Positions 19,690-29,781 of a DNA stretch of 63,801 nt are shown piece by piece (position 1 is the first letter of the stretch; each line of letters starts with the position of its first letter). Both the position numbers and the translations under genes were made by a program. Source of the stretch: Gammaproteobacteria bacterium (GTDB taxonomy: Bacteria; Pseudomonadota; Gammaproteobacteria; Poriferisulfidales; GCA-002705445). A model generated the notes under the pieces. It did no database searches and was not told where the DNA came from. It worked only from the letters and a program-made list of their open reading frames with translations. The stretch covers positions 1 through 63,801 of the forward strand of contig JABHAT010000030.1 of NCBI GenBank assembly GCA_018674175.1, written 5' to 3'.

Positions 19690-20682
19690 TTATTTTTTGT
19701 ATTTTAAGAATAATTCATTTAGTTGTTTAAATCTTGCGGCATTTTTTAACCATTTCTTATTTAACATTAATGGTGTTCCTGAAGAATATACGCCAGCTTC
19801 TTTTATATCACATGCTACTTTAGCCATACCTGTTATTTTTACATTATCGCATATCTCGATATGACCTTGAATACCAGCTGCCCCACCAATCATGCAGTTT
19901 TTTCCAATTTTTGCGCTTCCCGCTATACCTGCGCAGCCTGCTATTACAGTATTGTCACCGATGTGCACATTATGTGCAATCTGAATTTGATTGTCTATCT
20001 TAACCCCATTTCCAATAATAGTGTTATCTAAAGTACCTCTATCAATAGATGTATTAGAACCAATTTCAACATTATTTCCAATTTGAACACCGCCTATTTG
20101 CGGTATTTTTACTAAACTTTTTTCATCATTTGCATATCCAAAGCCGTCAGAACCAATTACAGTCCCAGAGTGAACAATAATATTGTTACCAATTTTAACA
20201 TTATTATAAATTGTAACATTAGGATAAATATATGAATTTTCACCAATATCCACAAAGTCGCCAATATAACAATTAGCACCTATAAACGTATTATTACCAA
20301 GCTGAACATTTTTACCTATAACTACATTCGGCTCAACCGTAATTTTTTTATTTAAATTTCTTGTTGAAGTGCAAACTGATTCATGGACGCTATAAACCAA
20401 ATCATCTACTTTATTTATTAATTTTGATACTTTAGAAAAAAGTAAATATGGATTTTCACTAATAATAACATTTAAATTGCAAGATTTAGATAACGCTTTT
20501 GTTGTTATTACGACTTTTGATTTTGAATTATCTAAAAATTTTAAAAATTTTTTATCTGAGACAAAAACCACACTACTACTAGTTGCATTTTCAAGACTTG
20601 AGACTTGATCAACTTCGTAGCTTTCATCTCCAATAATATCCACATTAAGTAATTCTGATATTTTTTTTAAGGTATAGTTCAC
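19690..20682 (-). CDS. lpxD: UDP-3-O-(3-hydroxyacyl)glucosamine N-acyltransferase LpxD
   Basis: A 330-residue left-handed beta-helix acyltransferase, third step of lipid A synthesis. The N-terminal uridine-binding domain (residues 1-100) is followed by hexapeptide repeats; catalytic His237 lies in IAHNVHIGDN (E. coli His239). A GIAGSAKIG turn and a C-terminal helix end the protein. It is 7 bases from skp and 20 bases before fabZ. Confidence 0.96.
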   Translation of the reverse strand: MNYTLKKISELLNVDIIGDESYEVDQVSSLENATSSSVVFVSDKKFLKFLDNSKSKVVITTKALSKSCNLNVIISENPYLLFSKVSKLINKVDDLVYSVHESVCTSTRNLNKKITVEPNVVIGKNVQLGNNTFIGANCYIGDFVDIGENSYIYPNVTIYNNVKIGNNIIVHSGTVIGSDGFGYANDEKSLVKIPQIGGVQIGNNVEIGSNTSIDRGTLDNTIIGNGVKIDNQIQIAHNVHIGDNTVIAGCAGIAGSAKIGKNCMIGGAAGIQGHIEICDNVKITGMAKVACDIKEAGVYSSGTPLMLNKKWLKNAARFKQLNELFLKYKK

Positions 20683-20688
20683 AAAATT

Positions 20689-21201
20689 TTATTTTGAGTT
20701 AAATTTTTTCAATACTCTTGATGTAATATTAATAGCTGAGCTATCACTCGCATATGTTACATCAGCGTTAGTAAATATCATGTCATATTTTCCACCTTCA
20801 GCAATATTCAATATAACTTCTTTTAATCTATTTTCTATTTTTCCTAACTCATCTCTTCTTCTAAGTTTAAAATCTTCCTGTGCTTCAGTTGCATCTCTCT
20901 TAAGCTCTCTTTCTGATTTCATTATTTTTCTTTGGAGAGATTCAATTTGATCTTTTGACATTATATCTGATTCTTTTTCAAGTTTTTGTTTTTGTGAGTT
21001 AATTTTTTTTGCTTTTGCTTCTAATTTTTTGTTTCTAGGAGTGAATTCTTGCTCCAGTTTTTTTTGTGCAGCTTTAGCTGCTGGAGACTCATTTAAGATT
21101 TTTGAAAGATCAACATAACCAATTTTATAATCCGCAGCATATATTGGATTAGCTAAAATTATTGTTACTACAAAAATTAATATGTTTTTTAAATTTTTCA
21201 T
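20689..21201 (-). CDS. skp: Periplasmic chaperone Skp/OmpH
   Basis: A 170-residue periplasmic chaperone for unfolded outer-membrane proteins. A signal peptide (about residues 1-22, cleavage after IYA) precedes the conserved IGYVDLSKIL strand, then a long charged coiled coil (about 45-125) that forms the Skp tentacles, and a C-terminal strand returning to the core. It lies directly downstream of bamA, its functional partner. Confidence 0.93.
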   Translation of the reverse strand: MKNLKNILIFVVTIILANPIYAADYKIGYVDLSKILNESPAAKAAQKKLEQEFTPRNKKLEAKAKKINSQKQKLEKESDIMSKDQIESLQRKIMKSERELKRDATEAQEDFKLRRRDELGKIENRLKEVILNIAEGGKYDMIFTNADVTYASDSSAINITSRVLKKFNSK

Positions 21202-21243
21202 TGCTAAATTACCTCTAAATAAATTATTTTTTATTATTATAAA

Positions 21244-23532
21244 CTAGTTAGTGCCAAGGTTGAACTGAAAGCTCTCTGTTTTATCATCATTCTCACTATT
21301 AAGTGGAGTAGTTATGCTTACACTAACGCCCCCAAATGGTGATATCCATTTCACTGATAATCCCATTGAGCCTTTTAAATCATCAAACTCAAAAGAATCG
21401 TAGTCTTTAAAGGCTCCCCCATAATCTATAAAGAAAGCTGTTCGAAGTTGAGCAACATCAACTGGTGGTCTGAAAATAATCTCGCTGCTACCTGCTAACA
21501 TAAAATCACCTCCAAGCGGTTTTCCTTCTGAATCTAATGGAGATAAGCTATTTTTTCTATAGCCTCTAATACTTTTGGGTCCACCAGCTCTAAATTTATC
21601 ATAAAATGGTAAGCCTTGAGTTCCACCATAGCCTTCACCAAATCTTGTTATACCCATAAGTCTTAAAATAATATCTTTTTCTTTATTAATCTGAAAATAA
21701 GAATCTGTTCTAAAAGTAATTTTATAGTATTCAAGATCACTTCCAGGAACAAATACTTCAGCACCTAAGCTTGTCTTAAAACCAGACCTTGGAAATGCTC
21801 CACTATCTCTCTTGTCAATAGCATATGTAACTTTAAAAGAGAAATTATCAAATGATTCACCATTGGATGTTATAAAATCTAAAATTTCTGTAGGGCTATT
21901 ATCATTTGTTCTTATATCCCACTTCAAATAATTAAGTGATAAATAAAAACGATTATCTTCTGTCATTGGAAGACCATAACTATAATTTACTCCAATCCTA
22001 TCAGCATCATAAGTCGATACTGTATCTTCGTCGTCACTTTTAGTTTTTTGCAAATTAAAACCAAAACTTCTACTCACACTATCTAAATTATGATACGGAT
22101 TAGAAAAATTAAATGAGTAATTCCTTTTAGTTTTTTCTGTATTAATATTGAATGCTACTTTACTACCAAAGCCTAAAAAATTATCTTGAGATATTCCTGC
22201 ATTAAGACTTAACCCTTCGCCAGATCCACCAAGTCCAGCACCTATAGTAAAATTGCCTGATCTTTTTTCTTCAATTCTTACATTAAGATCCAACTTATTT
22301 GTAGATCCAGGAACCCTAACTTCTTCAAAAGATACATTGTCAACAAAAGCTAATCTTTTTAATCTTTCTTTTGAATTCTTTAGCGCAAGTGATGAGTACC
22401 ATCCACCTTCCATTTGTCTAATTTCTCTTCTAAAAACCTCATCTTGAGTAGTCACATTGCCCGAGATATTAATTCTTCTTACATATGCCCTATTTCCTGG
22501 ATCAATAAAAAAACTTATATTTACTTCATTTGTTTCCGCATTTTTTTCTGGCATAGTATTTATTCTTGAAAAAGCGTAGCCTTCTTCACTCAATCTTGCC
22601 TTAATATTTTCTGTAGTTTGATTAATTTTTGCTTTTGAAATATATTCACCAGTATTTATTCTAAGTAAATCTGATATTTCTTCAATTGGAAGTATTAATT
22701 TTCCAGCAACATGTATTTCATTAACAATATATTGTTCACCTTCGTCTATATTAATAGTTATATAAACTTCTTCTTTATTTTTACTTAATGATACTTGCGT
22801 GGATTCTATAGCAAAATCCATAAACCCCTTATTTTGGTAAAAATTAATTAAGCGGTCAATATCACCAGCTAACATTGGAGATGAATAAACGCCGCTGTCA
22901 GACCAAAACATATACCAAACTGGTAACGCTGTTTCAAAGTTTTTTGTAAGTTTTTTATCTGAAAAATTTTTATTTCCTGTTATTTTAATTTGCTTTATTT
23001 TTGCTCTAACACCAGCACTAACTTTAACCTTCAAAAAAACCCTATTGTCAGAAAGTAATGTTTCTTCAATTTTAATATCTACTGTATATATTCCTCTTGC
23101 GAAATTTTGTTCTCGCAGCTCTGACTTTATTTTTTCTAATACAGAGCTATCATATATTCTACCTGGAGCAATATCTGCAGCATCTAAAATTTTATCCAAT
23201 TGTTCATCAGAAATATCCTCAAGCCCTTCAAATTCAATATCAATAATCGTAGGTCTTTCGTCAAAATTTATAACTATAGTATTGTTATCTCTGCTAATTA
23301 TAATATCGTTAAAGAATTTAGTTTTAAATAATGTTTTTATTACGCTAGGCGTTGCTGAGGTATCAAATATATCACCAACTTCAAATGGTAGGTAAGCATA
23401 AATTGTGCCGACATCAACTCTTTGTAATCCTTTGAGGACTATATTATCTATAATAAATTTTTCTCCAGCATATGTATTATGGAATACACCCATAAGACAT
23501 AAAACTAAAAATATTTTTTTAAAAAAATTCAT
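21244..23532 (-). CDS. bamA: Outer membrane protein assembly factor BamA
   Basis: A 762-residue Omp85 protein that inserts beta-barrels into the outer membrane. Signal peptide (cleavage near NTYA), five POTRA domains (about 25-420) and a C-terminal barrel with GGPKSIRGYRKNSLSP, the form of the conserved L6 loop (V/I)RG(F/Y). I chose ATG at 23532, overlapping the rseP TGA as TGATG; a GTG one codon earlier is possible. The last residues FQFNLGTN lack the terminal aromatic residue common in Omp85 barrels. Confidence 0.96.
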   Translation of the reverse strand: MNFFKKIFLVLCLMGVFHNTYAGEKFIIDNIVLKGLQRVDVGTIYAYLPFEVGDIFDTSATPSVIKTLFKTKFFNDIIISRDNNTIVINFDERPTIIDIEFEGLEDISDEQLDKILDAADIAPGRIYDSSVLEKIKSELREQNFARGIYTVDIKIEETLLSDNRVFLKVKVSAGVRAKIKQIKITGNKNFSDKKLTKNFETALPVWYMFWSDSGVYSSPMLAGDIDRLINFYQNKGFMDFAIESTQVSLSKNKEEVYITINIDEGEQYIVNEIHVAGKLILPIEEISDLLRINTGEYISKAKINQTTENIKARLSEEGYAFSRINTMPEKNAETNEVNISFFIDPGNRAYVRRINISGNVTTQDEVFRREIRQMEGGWYSSLALKNSKERLKRLAFVDNVSFEEVRVPGSTNKLDLNVRIEEKRSGNFTIGAGLGGSGEGLSLNAGISQDNFLGFGSKVAFNINTEKTKRNYSFNFSNPYHNLDSVSRSFGFNLQKTKSDDEDTVSTYDADRIGVNYSYGLPMTEDNRFYLSLNYLKWDIRTNDNSPTEILDFITSNGESFDNFSFKVTYAIDKRDSGAFPRSGFKTSLGAEVFVPGSDLEYYKITFRTDSYFQINKEKDIILRLMGITRFGEGYGGTQGLPFYDKFRAGGPKSIRGYRKNSLSPLDSEGKPLGGDFMLAGSSEIIFRPPVDVAQLRTAFFIDYGGAFKDYDSFEFDDLKGSMGLSVKWISPFGGVSVSITTPLNSENDDKTESFQFNLGTN

Positions 23533-24881
23533 CACATAATTCTCAAAAGGTCGTTATAAAGAGCAAAGATGGAGAGCAATATTAAGAATGACATTCCTAA
23601 TTGCTGAAACATTAATTGCACTTTATCTGGTATTGGTCTCCTCATTACAAATTCTATTAAATAATACATTAAATGCCCCCCATCTAACATAGGAATGGGT
23701 AATAAATTTAATATACCAATACTAATGCTAAGCATAGCTAGTAAGCTTAAGAAACTTGTATATCCACTACTAAAAGAATCTGAGGCATAACTTGCTATTC
23801 CAACTGGCCCAGATATGCTATTTGAAGATGCTTCTCCCTTTATTAATCTAAAGATAAAATTAAAGGTCAATAATGTAAAATCATAAGTTTTATAAACGGA
23901 AAGCTTTATACAATCAAAAAATCCATATTGTACTTTTATAGTATTTTTAGAAATTAAATCATTATCAATTAAAGGGCCGATTCCTAGACGACCAGCTTCA
24001 AAGCCACTATTTATTAACTTTTCAGGAATAACATTTATAGTTAAATTATTACCATTTCTTAAGATATATAAACTCAATTTTATACCTGGGCTTTCTTTTA
24101 TAAAATTAACTATTTCAATCCAATTTCTAACACTTACACCATTAATAGCTAAAATCTTATCTGCCACAAGTAGACCATAGATTTCAGCAGCGCTTCCTTC
24201 TTCAATATGACCAATAGTGACTGAATTGCTAGCAAAGTTTAGTATTCCAAGATTTTCAAAAATATTTTTACTTTCAAAGTTAATTTTTTCGTGCTCAACT
24301 TCTTTTAATTTTATTACCACATTATTTCTTAAAACCTCTAAATTAATATTTTTTTTCTCTGAAGCAAATTTTATAGTTTGAAGAGTAGCGTCAGACCAAG
24401 TTTTTACATTTCTTGAGTTTACAGAGTGGATTATATCTCCCTCCTGAATTCCAATATTTTCTCCTACACTATTATTTATTAGCAAACCAACTGATGGTTG
24501 AAATCCACTATAGCCACTTACAAAGATTAGAAAATAAAAAAATACTGCTAATATAAAATTAAATAATGGTCCGGAAAAAACTATTATTGACCTTTTCAGT
24601 AAGGACTGATTATTGAAAGATCTATCTTTTTCAAAATCTTCCACTTTTCCTTCACGCTCATCTAACATTTTGACGTATCCACCTAAAGGTAAAATACAAA
24701 TTTTATAATCAGTTTTATCCCCACCAACTTTCTTCCCAAATAGCCTTTTACCAAAACCTACTGAAAATTCCAAGACTTTAACACCGCATAGTCTTGCAGC
24801 TATGTAGTGACCAAATTCATGAAATGTCACAATTATACTAATTGTTAAAATAAAAATAAGTATTGTGTAAATTAAATTCAT
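23532..24881 (-). CDS. rseP: Site-2 protease RseP
   Basis: A 449-residue inner-membrane metalloprotease that cleaves anti-sigma factors and remnant signal peptides. The zinc motif HEFGH is at residues 21-25 in the first transmembrane helix; two PDZ domains occupy about residues 110-295; the third zinc ligand motif NLLPIPMLDGGH follows in a late helix. No rseA lies in the window, so the regulated anti-sigma pathway is not shown. Ordered dxr-rseP-bamA as in E. coli. Confidence 0.95.
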   Translation of the reverse strand: MNLIYTILIFILTISIIVTFHEFGHYIAARLCGVKVLEFSVGFGKRLFGKKVGGDKTDYKICILPLGGYVKMLDEREGKVEDFEKDRSFNNQSLLKRSIIVFSGPLFNFILAVFFYFLIFVSGYSGFQPSVGLLINNSVGENIGIQEGDIIHSVNSRNVKTWSDATLQTIKFASEKKNINLEVLRNNVVIKLKEVEHEKINFESKNIFENLGILNFASNSVTIGHIEEGSAAEIYGLLVADKILAINGVSVRNWIEIVNFIKESPGIKLSLYILRNGNNLTINVIPEKLINSGFEAGRLGIGPLIDNDLISKNTIKVQYGFFDCIKLSVYKTYDFTLLTFNFIFRLIKGEASSNSISGPVGIASYASDSFSSGYTSFLSLLAMLSISIGILNLLPIPMLDGGHLMYYLIEFVMRRPIPDKVQLMFQQLGMSFLILLSIFALYNDLLRIM

Positions 24882-24882
24882 A

Positions 24883-26049
24883 TTAATTAATTTTTTTAAT
24901 TTGTTTTATTGCGTTCTCTCTACTTTTTTTATCCACTTCATAGACATCCTCAACCGAAGATAATTTTTTCTTGTGATGCTTTTCTAGAACTTCAAAAATA
25001 ATTTTAAATATATCTGTAAATTTAATTTTTTCCTCTAAAAATGCTTGCACTGCTATTTCATTAGCAGCATTCATTGCTGTTGGAAATGATTCTCCTTCTG
25101 CGCCAACTTGTTTTGCTAAATAAAAGCAAGGAAATTTATCTTTTGAGACTTCAAAAAAATTTAATGAAGATTGTTTTGTTAAATCTATTGGCTCTATACC
25201 AGAGCTAATTCGTTTAGGCCAACCAAGACAATATGATATTGGAATTTTCATATCATTTTTACTTGCTTGCATTATTACTGAGCCATCTTTATAACAAACC
25301 ATTGAATGAATAAGACTCTGAGGATGTATCAATGTATCTATTTGGCTAATTTCAAGTTTAAATAAGTACATGGCCTCAATTATTTCCAGGCCTTTATTCA
25401 TCATTGTTGCTGAATCAATAGATATTTTCTTTCCCATACTCCATGTTGGGTGATTTAAAGCTTGCTCTGGAGTTACGTTCTTAAGTTCGTTAATATTGCT
25501 CTCTAAAAATGGTCCTCCAGATGCTGTTAGAATAATTTTTTCTATTGACTTAGTACTGTTTGAAGCAAAACATTGATGAAGCGCATTATGCTCACTGTCA
25601 ACCGGAAGAATTATTGAGTTATATTCTTCTGCCAAATCCATAAATAAGCTACCGCACATTACTAAAGACTCTTTATTTGCTAATAGTATTTTTTTTCCTG
25701 ATTGCACAGCATTTAATGAAGACTCGAGGCCAGCTGATCCTGATATTGCACAAACTACAGTATCCACTTCTTCAAGTGAGACTAATTTATTTAAAGTATC
25801 TTTACCAAATAAAATTTCTGTTTTAATTTTAAACTTTTTCAACGAAGTGGTTAGAAATTTTGCATCTTCTTCTTTATTAATATGAGCATATTTTGGCTTA
25901 AATTTTTTACACTGCTCTAATAAACTATCAACAGAAGAGTTTGCAGCTAGAGCAAAAACTTCAAATAATTCTTTATGTATAGAGAGGACCTCTAATGTAT
26001 TAACGCCTATACTTCCTGTTGATCCCAATATTATTACATTATTTTTCAT
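24883..26049 (-). CDS. dxr: 1-deoxy-D-xylulose 5-phosphate reductoisomerase
   Basis: A 388-residue NADPH-dependent enzyme, the second step of the MEP pathway. GSTGSIGVNTLEV is the nucleotide-binding loop; LANKESLVMCG, LPVDSEHNALHQCF (metal ligands), LTASGGPF and MNKGLEIIEA are all canonical. I chose ATG 26049; a TTG two codons earlier overlaps the cdsA stop. It joins ispD and ispF in the same region. Confidence 0.96.
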   Translation of the reverse strand: MKNNVIILGSTGSIGVNTLEVLSIHKELFEVFALAANSSVDSLLEQCKKFKPKYAHINKEEDAKFLTTSLKKFKIKTEILFGKDTLNKLVSLEEVDTVVCAISGSAGLESSLNAVQSGKKILLANKESLVMCGSLFMDLAEEYNSIILPVDSEHNALHQCFASNSTKSIEKIILTASGGPFLESNINELKNVTPEQALNHPTWSMGKKISIDSATMMNKGLEIIEAMYLFKLEISQIDTLIHPQSLIHSMVCYKDGSVIMQASKNDMKIPISYCLGWPKRISSGIEPIDLTKQSSLNFFEVSKDKFPCFYLAKQVGAEGESFPTAMNAANEIAVQAFLEEKIKFTDIFKIIFEVLEKHHKKKLSSVEDVYEVDKKSRENAIKQIKKIN

Positions 26050-26051
26050 TA

Positions 26052-26888
26052 TCAAATTATAACAGATAAAAAATAACTAAATATTAAGAAAATTGGAGCT
26101 GCAGGTAATAAGCTATCAACTCTATCTAAAATACCCCCATGACCAGGCAAAATATTACCTGTATCTTTATTACCTGAAAATCTTTTTACCAAACTAACAG
26201 ATAGATCGCCTATAGCAGACATAAATATAACAAATACTGATAAAAATAAAATCTTCATCGTGAAAATAAATTCATAGTTTTGGAAAATACAATATATAAT
26301 TGTTAAAACAGAACCTGCTAATACAGAACCAAAAAAACCCTCTATAGTTTTATTTGGGCTAATAATATTAAAAAAAGGCCTTCTCCCAAAATATTTTCCA
26401 ACAAAAAAAGCAGCAATATCTGAAAGAGATACTAAAGATATTAAAAATAATAAGGCCTCAGGTGAAAATAAAAATAAAGTATACAAAGAACAGTATAAAG
26501 ATCCTAAAATCACTATGTAAATAAACATATATATAAAACTAAACCTGTCCAATATAATAATTTTTTTTACGTTTGTAATATAGATTGTAATAAAACCCCA
26601 TAGCAAACATGCGGCAATAATTAAATATTGCCAAAGATTATATTTAATTAAAATATTTGATAATAAAATTGATAAAAAAACTAAAGCAATAAAAAAGTAA
26701 TGCTTTCTATTGTTATCTTCGTATAGATTATTATAAAAACACATCTTTGAAACTTCAAAAGCAGATAAGAAAATAATAATATTTAAAATCATTCTAATTA
26801 CTAGATCATTAGAGTATAAAATGCAAAATACTAATAAGGGATATACTATTAAAGCTGTAATAATTCGTTTTTTCAAATTATCCTGCAT
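26052..26888 (-). CDS. cdsA: Phosphatidate cytidylyltransferase CdsA
   Basis: A 278-residue multi-pass membrane enzyme making CDP-diacylglycerol for phospholipid synthesis. About seven or eight hydrophobic helices are visible. The family signature lies near the C-terminus as SLVKRFSGNKDTGNILPGHG followed by GILDRVDS. It lies 3 bases after uppS. Confidence 0.96.
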   Translation of the reverse strand: MQDNLKKRIITALIVYPLLVFCILYSNDLVIRMILNIIIFLSAFEVSKMCFYNNLYEDNNRKHYFFIALVFLSILLSNILIKYNLWQYLIIAACLLWGFITIYITNVKKIIILDRFSFIYMFIYIVILGSLYCSLYTLFLFSPEALLFLISLVSLSDIAAFFVGKYFGRRPFFNIISPNKTIEGFFGSVLAGSVLTIIYCIFQNYEFIFTMKILFLSVFVIFMSAIGDLSVSLVKRFSGNKDTGNILPGHGGILDRVDSLLPAAPIFLIFSYFLSVII

Positions 26889-26891
26889 TAT

Positions 26892-27575
26892 CTAATTTCT
26901 TCCAAATTTTCTATTTATATTTTTATACCAATCTATCGCATTGTAAAAATTTTTTTTGCCAAAGTTCGGCCATAAAATATCTGTGAAATATAATTCGGAA
27001 TATGAAATTTGCCACAATATGAAGTTACTTAATCTTTTATAACCACCAGTTCTAATAAGTAAATCAACTTCAGGAAGATCCTTTGAATATAAAAAATCCT
27101 CAAAGCTTTTGTTTTTTCCACCGTGATCTAATAATTTTTTAACAGCCTGATTTATATCCTGCTTTCCACCATAGTTTAAAGCTATAAATAAATTTAATTT
27201 CTTATTATTTTTTGTCTCATCTTCTAAAAGAAAAGCCTTTTCTTTAAGTCTTTTTGGTAATTTTTGCAAATCACCTATAAATTTTATTTTAATTTTGCTA
27301 TCTTTCAAATATTCTTTTTCTTCCGAAAATGAATAGAAAAAAATATCGAAAAGATTCTTTAATTCTAATTTAGATCTATTTAAATTTTCGTTGCTTAGGG
27401 CAAAAAGAGTAATATTTTTTATACTAAGGTCTACTGCACAACTAATTATTTTTTTTGCTGTCTGAACCCCTTTTTTATGACCTTCTTTTTTGTGCAGATT
27501 ATTTTTTATTGACCATGTTCCGTTTCCATCCATTACTATTGCAACATGCTTTGGGTTCTTTTTAGATGTTTTCAT
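26892..27575 (-). CDS. uppS: Undecaprenyl diphosphate synthase UppS (divergent active site)
   Basis: A 227-residue cis-prenyltransferase that makes the C55 carrier for peptidoglycan and O-antigen. It has HVAIVMDGNG with the essential Asp16, SNENLNR, NYGGKQD and RTGGYKRLSNFILWQ followed by SELYF. Several usually invariant positions differ: Thr20 where E. coli has Arg30, Leu65 for Trp75 and Tyr179 for Glu198. Context (frr-uppS-cdsA) leaves no doubt about the family, but activity or product length may be altered. Confidence 0.9.
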   Translation of the reverse strand: MKTSKKNPKHVAIVMDGNGTWSIKNNLHKKEGHKKGVQTAKKIISCAVDLSIKNITLFALSNENLNRSKLELKNLFDIFFYSFSEEKEYLKDSKIKIKFIGDLQKLPKRLKEKAFLLEDETKNNKKLNLFIALNYGGKQDINQAVKKLLDHGGKNKSFEDFLYSKDLPEVDLLIRTGGYKRLSNFILWQISYSELYFTDILWPNFGKKNFYNAIDWYKNINRKFGRN

Positions 27576-27589
27576 TTTTTACTTTATTT

Positions 27590-28147
27590 TTATACTTGCA
27601 TTAAGTCAGTCTCTTTATCTTTTAGAATAGAGTCTGCATTACCTATGTAAGAATCTGTAATTTTTTGTATGTATTCATTTGCTTGCTTTTCATCATCTTC
27701 AGAGATTTCTTTCTTTTTCAACATCTCTTTTACTTTAGAATTTGCATCTCTTCTGATATTTCTTATTGCTACCCTTGATTGTTCAACCTCACTTTTAACA
27801 AGCTTTATGAAATCCATTCTTCTTTCTTCTGTTAGTGGCGGCATTGGTATTCTTATGTTTGTACCAGCAACTGCTGGATTTATTCCTAAATCTGAGTTTA
27901 TTAATGCTTTTTCAATAGCTCCTACCATATCTTTTTCCCAAACTACCAGCACTAATGTTCTTGCATCCTCTATTTTAATACTTGATACCTGTGATAATGG
28001 ACTTTGGTTACCATAGTAATCTACTTTAATTCCATCAAGAATAGATGGGTGAGCTTTTCCTGTTCTAATTTTTGCCAAGCTTGATTTTAATGACTCAACA
28101 GTTTTTGTCATCTTTTGTTCTGACTCTTTTTTTATATTATCAATCAT
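27590..28147 (-). CDS. frr: Ribosome recycling factor
   Basis: A 185-residue factor that with EF-G splits post-termination ribosomes; same length as E. coli RRF. Conserved segments KIRTGKAHPSILDGIKVDYYG, NPAVAGTNIRIPMPPLTEERR and a long three-helix bundle are present. It lies 2 bases after pyrH. Confidence 0.97.
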   Translation of the reverse strand: MIDNIKKESEQKMTKTVESLKSSLAKIRTGKAHPSILDGIKVDYYGNQSPLSQVSSIKIEDARTLVLVVWEKDMVGAIEKALINSDLGINPAVAGTNIRIPMPPLTEERRMDFIKLVKSEVEQSRVAIRNIRRDANSKVKEMLKKKEISEDDEKQANEYIQKITDSYIGNADSILKDKETDLMQV

Positions 28148-28149
28148 AT

Positions 28150-28848
28150 TTATTTTATTATTGTTCCAGTATTTTCACCATTTATAATGCTCATTAAAGA
28201 ACCTTTTTTCAACATATTAAACACTCTTAATGGAATATTATTTTCTTTACATAGCACCACAGCCGTCGTGTCCATAACTTTTAACTCTTTACTTAAAACC
28301 TCATTATATGTTAATTCTTTAAATAATTTTGCGTCTTTGTATTTCACGGGGTCTTTATCATAAACGCCATCAACTTTAGTTGCTTTTAAGACCATGTCTG
28401 CATTAATTTCTATAGCTCTAAGACTAGCTGCTGTGTCTGTTGTAAAAAATGGGTTGCCTGTACCTGCAGCAAATATTACTATCCTATCTTTCTCAAGATG
28501 CCTTATTGCCCTTCTTCTAATGTAGTCTTCTGAGATTTGATTAATTCTAACGGCAGACATAACACGACACTGAACATCAAGCTTTTCTATCGCATCCTGT
28601 AAAGCTAAAGAATTTATGACTGTTGCCAACATTCCTATATTATCTCCAGTTACTCTATCTAAACCTGCTTCTGCAAGACCGGCTCCTCTAAATATATTTC
28701 CCCCACCTACTACAACTGCTAACTGGTTATCTGTTTTACTTACTTCTACAATATTTGAAGATATTTCGTTTACTACATCAGGATCTATACCGTAATCATA
28801 TTTTCCAATGAGTGCTTCGCCACTTAGTTTTAACAAATATCTTTTCAT
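28150..28848 (-). CDS. pyrH: UMP kinase
   Basis: A 232-residue amino acid kinase-family enzyme phosphorylating UMP to UDP. Motifs: [65 protein letters not shown] and MDTTAVVLC. It follows tsf by 6 bases and precedes frr. Confidence 0.97.
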   Translation of the reverse strand: MKRYLLKLSGEALIGKYDYGIDPDVVNEISSNIVEVSKTDNQLAVVVGGGNIFRGAGLAEAGLDRVTGDNIGMLATVINSLALQDAIEKLDVQCRVMSAVRINQISEDYIRRRAIRHLEKDRIVIFAAGTGNPFFTTDTAASLRAIEINADMVLKATKVDGVYDKDPVKYKDAKLFKELTYNEVLSKELKVMDTTAVVLCKENNIPLRVFNMLKKGSLMSIINGENTGTIIK

Positions 28849-28854
28849 AAGAAA

Positions 28855-29730
28855 TTATTTTTTTATTTGTGCCATTACTTCATCTGCAAAATTTTCATCT
28901 TTTTTCTCAATGCCTTCTCCAACTTCCATCCTATGAAATGATAGAACGTTATTATCATTTTTCTTAAGAAGCTCACTAATGGTAATATCATTATCCTTAA
29001 CAAAAGTTTGATCAACTAGAGTAACTTCAGATATATATTTTTTTATTTTTCCATCAACCATTTTTTGAATAATATTTTCTGGCTTTCCGCTTTCCTTAGC
29101 TTGAGCCATATATATTTCTCTTTCTTTTTCTAGATCATTTTTTGAAATATCATTAGCATTAAGAGCTGATGGTTTCATTGCAGCTACATGCATACATATG
29201 TCTTTTGCTAATTCGTCATTTTCTTTTTCTAGAGTCACCACTACACCTATCTTACTTCCATGCATATAATGCCCTAAGTAAGAATCTTTACCATCTATGG
29301 ATTTAATTCTTCGTATTTTTACGTTCTCTCCAATCTTACTAACAAGCTCTAATCTTGTTTCTTCAATCGTTTTTCCAGATGCATTTTTTGAATTCATAAA
29401 ATCTTCCAAATTTTCTTTATAAGAATCAATTGATGCATCAGAAATTACTTTAACAAACTCTAAAAAATTTTCATCTTTCGCAACAAAGTCTGTCTCGCAG
29501 TTAATTTCTATCATATTTGCATAACCATCTTTCATTACCAAAGTAACTACTCCTTCAGCTGCGATTCTAGATGATTTCTTATCTGCTTTTGCTTGACCAG
29601 CTTTTCTCATAGTCTCGATAGCTTTATCCATATTGCCTTCAGATTCTACTAGCGCTTTTTTGCACTCCATCATTCCGGCTCCAGTTCTATCTCTTAATTC
29701 TTTTACCATTTGCGCAGTTATATTACTCAT
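28855..29730 (-). CDS. tsf: Elongation factor Ts
   Basis: A 291-residue guanine nucleotide exchange factor for EF-Tu. The N-terminal UBA-like domain has the signature LRDRTGAGMMECKKAL, and NCETDFVAKDENF marks the core. Sequence is conserved throughout; length near E. coli (283). It is cotranscribed with rpsB, 51 bases upstream. Confidence 0.97.
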   Translation of the reverse strand: MSNITAQMVKELRDRTGAGMMECKKALVESEGNMDKAIETMRKAGQAKADKKSSRIAAEGVVTLVMKDGYANMIEINCETDFVAKDENFLEFVKVISDASIDSYKENLEDFMNSKNASGKTIEETRLELVSKIGENVKIRRIKSIDGKDSYLGHYMHGSKIGVVVTLEKENDELAKDICMHVAAMKPSALNANDISKNDLEKEREIYMAQAKESGKPENIIQKMVDGKIKKYISEVTLVDQTFVKDNDITISELLKKNDNNVLSFHRMEVGEGIEKKDENFADEVMAQIKK

Positions 29731-29781
29731 TTTAAATCTCTCTCTATTAATTTGTTAAACTAATTACTTTCCTAGCAATTA

